The notes below the pieces were generated by a model. The model was not told where the DNA came from and did no database searches. It saw nothing but the letters and a program-made list of their open reading frames with translations. From Nageia nagi (lineage: Eukaryota; Pinophyta), in assembly GCA_050084985.1 (NCBI GenBank), contig JBITNC010000001.1:45694001-45758000 (forward strand): DNA of 64,000 nt. The letters are read 5' to 3'. Every line of letters begins with the position of its first letter. Position 1 is the first letter of the stretch. Made by a program: the position numbers and the translations under genes. This document shows, piece after piece, positions 58,561 to 64,000 of this stretch.

Positions 58561-60519
58561 TTCTTCCGTCTACTCACATATTTCTTGAGATTATCCACAT
58601 TAACTAAGATTCATCATCTCTTGGTACCATTATTAACATAAAATCTCATAAAGTAAAATCTAAAGTAGATAATAAAGTAGCTTCAACTAAAATTGAACAA
58701 AGCTCCATGGATGCACAAAAACAAGAAAATTCAATAATCATCTATGAGGAGCCTAAGTAAAATATTATCGTGTTGTGATACCTTCCCCATCAAGTCAAGA
58801 AGAAATCTCTTGGAAGGCATGATCTAATTACCTAGATAAAAAACTTAAACAAACAAACTCCTTTGCATGTGAACAAAGTATAATTACTCAAATAGAGGAG
58901 AGTAACACAAAGAAAGAGAGATCCTATTATCACTAAAAAGATAAAGGGTATGGACTTCATTGATGATCATGCTTATATCACTCAAGTAGATGTCTAATTT
59001 AAAAATACTTGTCTGAGTGAGTACACCATAGATGATATGTTGTTTAATGTATTAACTTTGCATGATACAAGCCATCCATCAGAGTTTCTATTGGCCATTG
59101 GTACCTTGATACCTCTCAATCCATCAAATAACCAAACATGCTTTATCTATGCAAGTTTAGATTATCCTTCCTATCAATTCCTTAAGGTTGCTTCCAAACA
59201 AGCCTTTTCAAGTAAATTAGACTATTTTTCTATACCATATTTTATTCATCACTACTTTGCCAAGCGTAAATGGTAGGTTTTTGTCTTGGGTTAGTATGAG
59301 CAAGGCATGGTTCATGTCATGCAACTACCCACTCAGGGAGATAAAAATAAATAAGGACTTAGGTTTAGAGGTATTTGAACTATAACAGCCTCAACCCAAA
59401 GTCATGAGATTGAGGATGAGGGAGAATATGGGGAACTTTCCCCCCTCATGAGTATTTTCTAAATGAAGCACCCTTTTGACCTACATCTTAGTATTCTCTT
59501 CCTCCTTTTCTATTTGAACAAGTCAATATGGTTGGTTTCTCCTTTTTCTCATCCTCTTGAGTTTGATACTATTCATGTTGTGGATCAAGATACTACTGAT
59601 TTTGGGATTATTCTTAATACTAATCTTACTTCCTATGATAGTTTTATTTGGCTTTGTAGCCATGTCGAACCTTATGATGATGACCACATCTAATGGGAGG
59701 CATGATTTCCTATTTCAACCTTTGTTTTTTATTTTCTTGCATCCTCCTTTCTATTAAAAAGATAAAAAATTCTAAAAAATATTTGTTGTAATCATTATGT
59801 AACACCATCATTATCTTGTTTTCACCTCATCATTGTCATCATCTGCAATGGGAGTTAATCTTGTTTGGATTTAATATTTGGTTTGCATGCTTATCTGATA
59901 AGGATCCCTATGTAGGCTATACTAAGTAGCTCTGAAGGTCTTTTCTCATTTACCAATATTTCTATTTCATTAGGTTGGATCTTGACATTTATGATCGATA
60001 CTCTAATGGTCTCTTATTTTTAGTATTTCCTACCTTTTGTGGGGATACGAGAACCACTAGTCATTCATTCCTAACATCAATTGCTTGGATTTCCTTTGTT
60101 TGACTTTGTTTGTATTTGATTGAATTTTCTTAGCCATTCATAAAGGCCATGGAACCGTTAGATGACATACCTTTCCTAGTCCAGTTGGGGCTCGAGCATG
60201 TCTTACACATTCATATGGAAGTTGGTTTCAAACATGTTTGATTTAATTATTATGTCCACTTATTATGTTTCACAATTGCAAATTATTTATGTTCTCATTA
60301 TTTCTCATCGTGGGTCAGGATCGTTGAATGTATTTCCTCTCATTGTTTCGTAAAATGAGAGGAACAAGGTATCATTCTACACATTAAAATGGAACATGGT
60401 CCAAAAAAACCTCCATCGTATCACCATGTTTTTCTTCTTTGTTATTTGAAACTTTAAAATTCATTCACATATGGTAAAAGTAAAACACATTCATGTTTTT
60501 TGTTTTGACTATTTACACA
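58561..60519 (+). pseudogene. Downstream broken frames of right gypsy element
   Basis: Frames at 59037-59276 and 59463-59757 look protein-like (regular composition) but carry no motif. A possible reverse transcriptase was searched for by eye (YxDD, LPFG, P-hydrophobic blocks) and not found. Sequence from 59760 on looks like 3' untranslated region. Confidence 0.4.
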
Positions 60520-61502
60520 TCCAGATTGGGGCAAGTTGGAATTTTTGCTAGCAATTGTTTCTAACTAAAAAGCATCAATTTTTTTTAAAAAAATTGCTTA
60601 AATTTTGACAAGTTTGTGTTTTTTGATCTACCTTATGCCCTGCACATGCCTTGCCAATACCAATTGACATTGGAGGTGCCTCATTCTTTGCCATCTATTT
60701 CGACTACTCACTTTCCACCAATAGTTCAATGTTCAAATATGACCCAATGAGGTAAAAAATGGTAATTTACTTACTTATTTCACTTGGTTTGACTTTTTAC
60801 ATCTCAATTTTACTTTATTGAATGTGGGTGGGATGATGCATGCGTTGCCGGGGCCGTAACTTTTGATCCGGAGGTCGTTTTGCTTCGAAATTTAAACTGT
60901 GGCTTCGTGACGAATTTCCAGTTATGGGAGTTCGCTAGAACTGCCATACCCAAAAAATGATATTTTTAAGGCCTGATTCATCGTCTAAGCCCAAAAAATA
61001 GGCTTTTTTAAGAGCACTCCGATTTTTAGGCTTTTTTGCATGTTGCGGCTTTAATAACTCTTGTTTTTCCTAGTTAAGGGTGGATATTTTAGATAATGCT
61101 TAATTAGTGTAAGAGGGATGGGATATTTTACCCTTGTTGTATTTGAGAATTTGAATTGGGAAAAAAAAGTATTCCACCCAAGAAAAAAGAGAGATTTACA
61201 TTAAAAATACAATATCTTTCACAAAATCGCACACAATTCTATCTTTTTGATTGATTTTAAATTAATCGATTCGATCAATTTAACATCATTTGAGAGGGGG
61301 AACCACCTTGATTATTTAAATTTTGCCAAATTTGATTTCAAAAATGTAAAAAAAATAATTGAAACTTCCACATTGAAAAATGTACAAAATTACAAAATTT
61401 GCAAATTTGTTTGAAATTGCTTTCAAAATATCAAAATTGTTTGAAGTTCTTAATGCTCTACCTAGTTTCAAATATTTTTAACTTTGCATTATTTTTAGCA
61501 AG

Positions 61503-61556
61503 ACTATGTGCTTGCTAGTAAGTCTATGTGCTTACTATAAGTCTATGTGCTTACTC
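61503..61556. repeat. 18-bp repeats, three copies
   Basis: The phrase agtctatgtgcttac recurs three times within 54 bp, just upstream of the TATA-like box. Confidence 0.8.
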
Positions 61557-61849
61557 CACCTACGAATGCTTTGCATAGGTTTGGCATTTGTCATCGAAAA
61601 ATACTATATAAGTTGTTCACGTTTTTCCAAGAACACATTGACTAGCTTATTTAATAAATATTGAATTCAAATAGTGACTCATATTTATTCTAAATTTTCC
61701 ATGAACACATTGCTTAGCCTATTTAATGAATCTAGAATTTAAATGATGATGCATATTTATTTTGAATCCAACTATGAGAACAAATTGGTTAGGATTGAAT
61801 TATCACTAAAGGACATTTGATTTATCATCCATGTTTGTTCTAATTTTTA

Positions 61850-62030
61850 CTTTTTTCCAACTAGGGCACATGGAATGGGTTTTGAATTTGATGAATACTA
61901 CATTCGAATCCCTATTCATGATTGTTCTCTACTTTTTTACTTTTTTCCAACTAGGACACATGAGTTAGGTTTCGAATTTGATGAATACTACATTCAAATC
62001 CCTATTCATGATTGTTCTCTACTGTATGCT
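61850..62030. repeat. 90-bp tandem duplication
   Basis: Two copies, with equivalent points at 61881 and 61971 (gaatttgatgaatactacat). Few differences, so recent relative to its surroundings. Confidence 0.88.
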
Positions 62031-62039
62031 TTTTATTCT

Positions 62040-63590
62040 ATGAGCACATTATTTTTACATATTCATTCAAAATGTTTAAAGTTTCATAATTGCAAATATG
62101 TTAAGGATTAAATTTTGAAATATGTTTCAAGTTTCAAGTTTTAAGGTTCAAAGTTCAAGTATTTTTCTAACTAATATCCATGTATCTACACTTGTTAAAC
62201 TAAGTATTTTGTGCAAAAGACCTAGTCCAATAGGGAAAAAATGTAAACACCAAAAAGTGTACTTCTTTGAATAGATATGTTTTTATAGCATTGAAATTTT
62301 ATAATGCATTACATTTTATTTCTAATTTTTAAAGTACAAAAATTAAATGATTTAAAAGGCTCAATTAGAGCTAAAAGTAACTTTAATTTAAAAGGCTCAA
62401 AAAGTAGGTATCTAAAATAATCACTTAATTTATTAAGGGTGATATAAAATTCAATGACAAATTTAAAAATCCTCCTAATTCATTTTTGCACTCTTGATTC
62501 AATTTTTCTCTCATGCTCTCATGTAATCTATGCTCCTAACATTTGGCTCCAAGATTGTAATAAGGGTTTGAAGGATTTTTCTCAAGGGTTAAGTGCTTTT
62601 GGAAGGATTTTCCATCAACTTGGGCTAAAGATCTTCATGCCATAACACTTATGGTAATATTCTTCTCACAAACTTATTTAATTTTGCAAATACATTTGTA
62701 TGTTTAAGGTTTGTGCAGGTCTTGGAGATCTTTCCACCATTGGAGAAGCTTGGATCTACCCATCTTTTGTATCCACCGTAAAATTGGGTGCATTTAGTAT
62801 TATGTTTAGGCTAATCTCATTATAAATTGCATTTTCACCATTAAATGTGTCATTTAAATCCATAATATCATTAATATCTATTGTTCATACTCATAGGATC
62901 TTATGGGTAATATTTGTCTTTGAATTATTTGAAGGTTTTTAAGGTGTAAATTGCTAGATCTTAATTTTATTATCAATGCATGTAAAGATTGAATGAATTA
63001 TTTAAATCCACCCTTGCATTTGTGTTAGGCATACAAACCCACACAACGGGCATTCAAATTTCATATGTTCTAACTGATTTAAGGGCTTGGGGGCTCACAT
63101 GCTTCTTTGGAGTGAGGAAACTCACTCCAAGCTAGCTAGGTGCCTTAAAGAGCCTAGGATAGGAGGCTTCCCTACCCATTTAGTTGCATTTAGGGTTTAT
63201 TTATGTTCTTGCAAAATTTTAGTTTATTATTTCAAGATTTGATCATATTTCTACTAGGTTTTTGGTGAGTGTATACCTAGTAAAGCATTGTTATGTATGT
63301 ATGAGTTTGTGTGTGATTTTGACGAGTTTAAGCTTGTTGAGGTACACTTGAGCATAAATTTTGACCTACAGATACCACTTCTTTGAAGTTGGAGGGCTTA
63401 AGGAGATAGGAGGATATGAAGTCATAATTAGTGATTTGATCACATCCCCTTGATTATTGTTAGGTGACATGCCTTGTGAAATCATCATCCAATATTTGAG
63501 ACTATGGATGATCCCATGTAAGCCTCATCTTGGAAGGATTAGAAGCTACTTGGGGGTTTAGAAATTATGGGTGGGAAGGTCGTGTTGGCT
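62040..63590. other. No recognised feature
   Basis: Mixed AT-rich DNA. A hairpin-like GGAGTGAG-GAAA-CTCACTCC lies at 63110-63130. No gene, terminal repeat or domain seen. Confidence 0.45.
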
Positions 63591-64000
63591 CAATTGAATT
63601 AGTAGAACAAGATTACTCGTACTCTAAAATGATGTCGAATGCATTTGAATCCCTTGAATATGTGACCCCTTCATTGAAGATCATGTCTTGATTGATATAC
63701 AACTTGTTGAATATTGGATCATAGAACCTGAAGGATTTAGACTCATCATAGTATCCCATAAGTTATAAAGATACACTTAATGGATTTTTTGTCCATTTTA
63801 TTCCTATTCTTCTTAGGAATATGCATATAGCAAGTGGAACTAAAGATCCTCAAGTGAGAGATTCTTGGTTTCTTAGCAAACTATGCCTCATAGGGGGTTG
63901 AATTTTGCATAACCTTGTTTGGGCAGTGATTCAAGATATAAATGGTAGTATGGATAAATTTCTCCTATAATTTATTATCCATGCTTAAATCCTTTAGCAT
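63591..64000 (-). pseudogene. Copia integrase C-terminal region, runs off the window
   Basis: From the window edge leftward the minus strand reads IYILNHCPNKVMQNSTPYEA, then RISHLRIFSSTCYMHIPKK and KCIFITYG, the C-terminal copia integrase block (normally 'TPYEAWxGxKPxISHLRxFG'). A frameshift at about 63750 then leads to YYDESKSFRFYDP and MIFNEG, the linker before reverse transcriptase. Two Trp codons are stops. This is a second copia element, different in sequence from the one at 25429-46969. Its 5' part lies beyond 64000. Confidence 0.85.

Larger units (their letters stand above)
54960..60533 (+). mobile_element. Decayed Ty3/gypsy-type element, gag and protease only
   Basis: Plus-strand order: gag start (54998), gag domain, zinc-knuckle-like segment, aspartic protease, then long Tat-like downstream frames and a purine tract ATTGGGGCAAG near 60522. 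No reverse transcriptase, RNase H or integrase motif was found between protease and the tract, so it appears non-autonomous or internally deleted. Stops and frameshifts abound. Confidence 0.65.
60534..62800 (+). repeat. Possible 3' LTR of the right gypsy element
   Basis: Begins after the purine tract. It contains a GC-richer block (60840-61070) with GGCCGTAACTTTTGATCCG, a phrase type common in Tat-like LTRs, and a TATA-like ACTATATAAG at 61602-61611. No matching 5' LTR could be aligned, so both ends are uncertain. Confidence 0.35.

Noticed and set aside
60840-60870. GTTGCCGGGGCC as a primer-binding site of a Tat/Athila element
   Set aside because: It is not next to any recognisable LTR edge and lacks the TGGCGCC start; it is treated as LTR-internal sequence.
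63105-63135. Hairpin GGAGTGAG/CTCACTCC as a terminator or microRNA precursor
   Set aside because: The 8-bp stem is too short for a microRNA precursor, and no transcript context supports a terminator.
1-64000. Transfer RNA or ribosomal RNA genes
   Set aside because: No cloverleaf with A and B boxes and no rRNA-like conserved block was noticed; the tRNA-like matches are retroelement primer-binding sites.

Overview
This window looks like intergenic DNA from a large, AT-rich seed-plant nuclear genome, most likely a gymnosperm (inference). I found no intact host gene. Support for a plant comes from plant-type LTR retrotransposons with tRNA-type primer-binding sites, a caulimovirid-like endogenous pararetrovirus (EPRV), pentatricopeptide-repeat (PPR) gene debris, a plant-mobile-domain fragment and a possible CACTA transposon end. 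The gymnosperm guess rests on the PPR style and the compact, roughly 6-kb pararetrovirus unit, and it is not proven.

Layout. 1-2.7 kb: a decayed minus-strand gene with SET-domain-like traces. 2.74-3.6 kb: a degenerate telomere-like CCCTAA array. 3.6-8.16 kb: a decayed DNA transposon with a CACTA-like right end. 8562-54667: one old minus-strand LTR retrotransposon (element A), shown by two 1-kb LTRs, a primer-binding site next to the right LTR, a polypurine tract next to the left LTR, and flanks TAATT/CAATT. 54.67-62.8 kb: a decayed plus-strand Ty3/gypsy-type element with gag and protease remnants. 63.6-64 kb: the edge of a minus-strand copia integrase.

Element A contains a stack of later insertions. 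Its internal region holds gag debris, two 35-bp minisatellites and a PPR gene fragment. The PPR fragment is split by an EPRV, made of an inverted partial copy followed by a near-complete unit bounded by two copies of the viral promoter region. The pararetrovirus is split inside its reverse-transcriptase/RNase H region by a Ty1/copia element (25429-46969). The copia gag is split by a gag-only LTR element (29864-42826) with the order LTR-internal-LTR-internal-LTR and a perfect 5-bp target duplication CTCTT. Separately, the right LTR of element A is interrupted by about 4.4 kb of another decayed retroelement.

The youngest element is the most interesting. Each of its two internal units carries a gag ORF, an antisense promoter-plus-intron gene fragment with a plant-mobile-domain signature, two tandem-repeat arrays (96 bp and 41 bp), and many dispersed copies of a GC-rich palindrome, GGACCGCNGGCGGTCC, which also occurs in the LTRs and inside gag. 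The two gag copies each carry one main premature stop, at different places.
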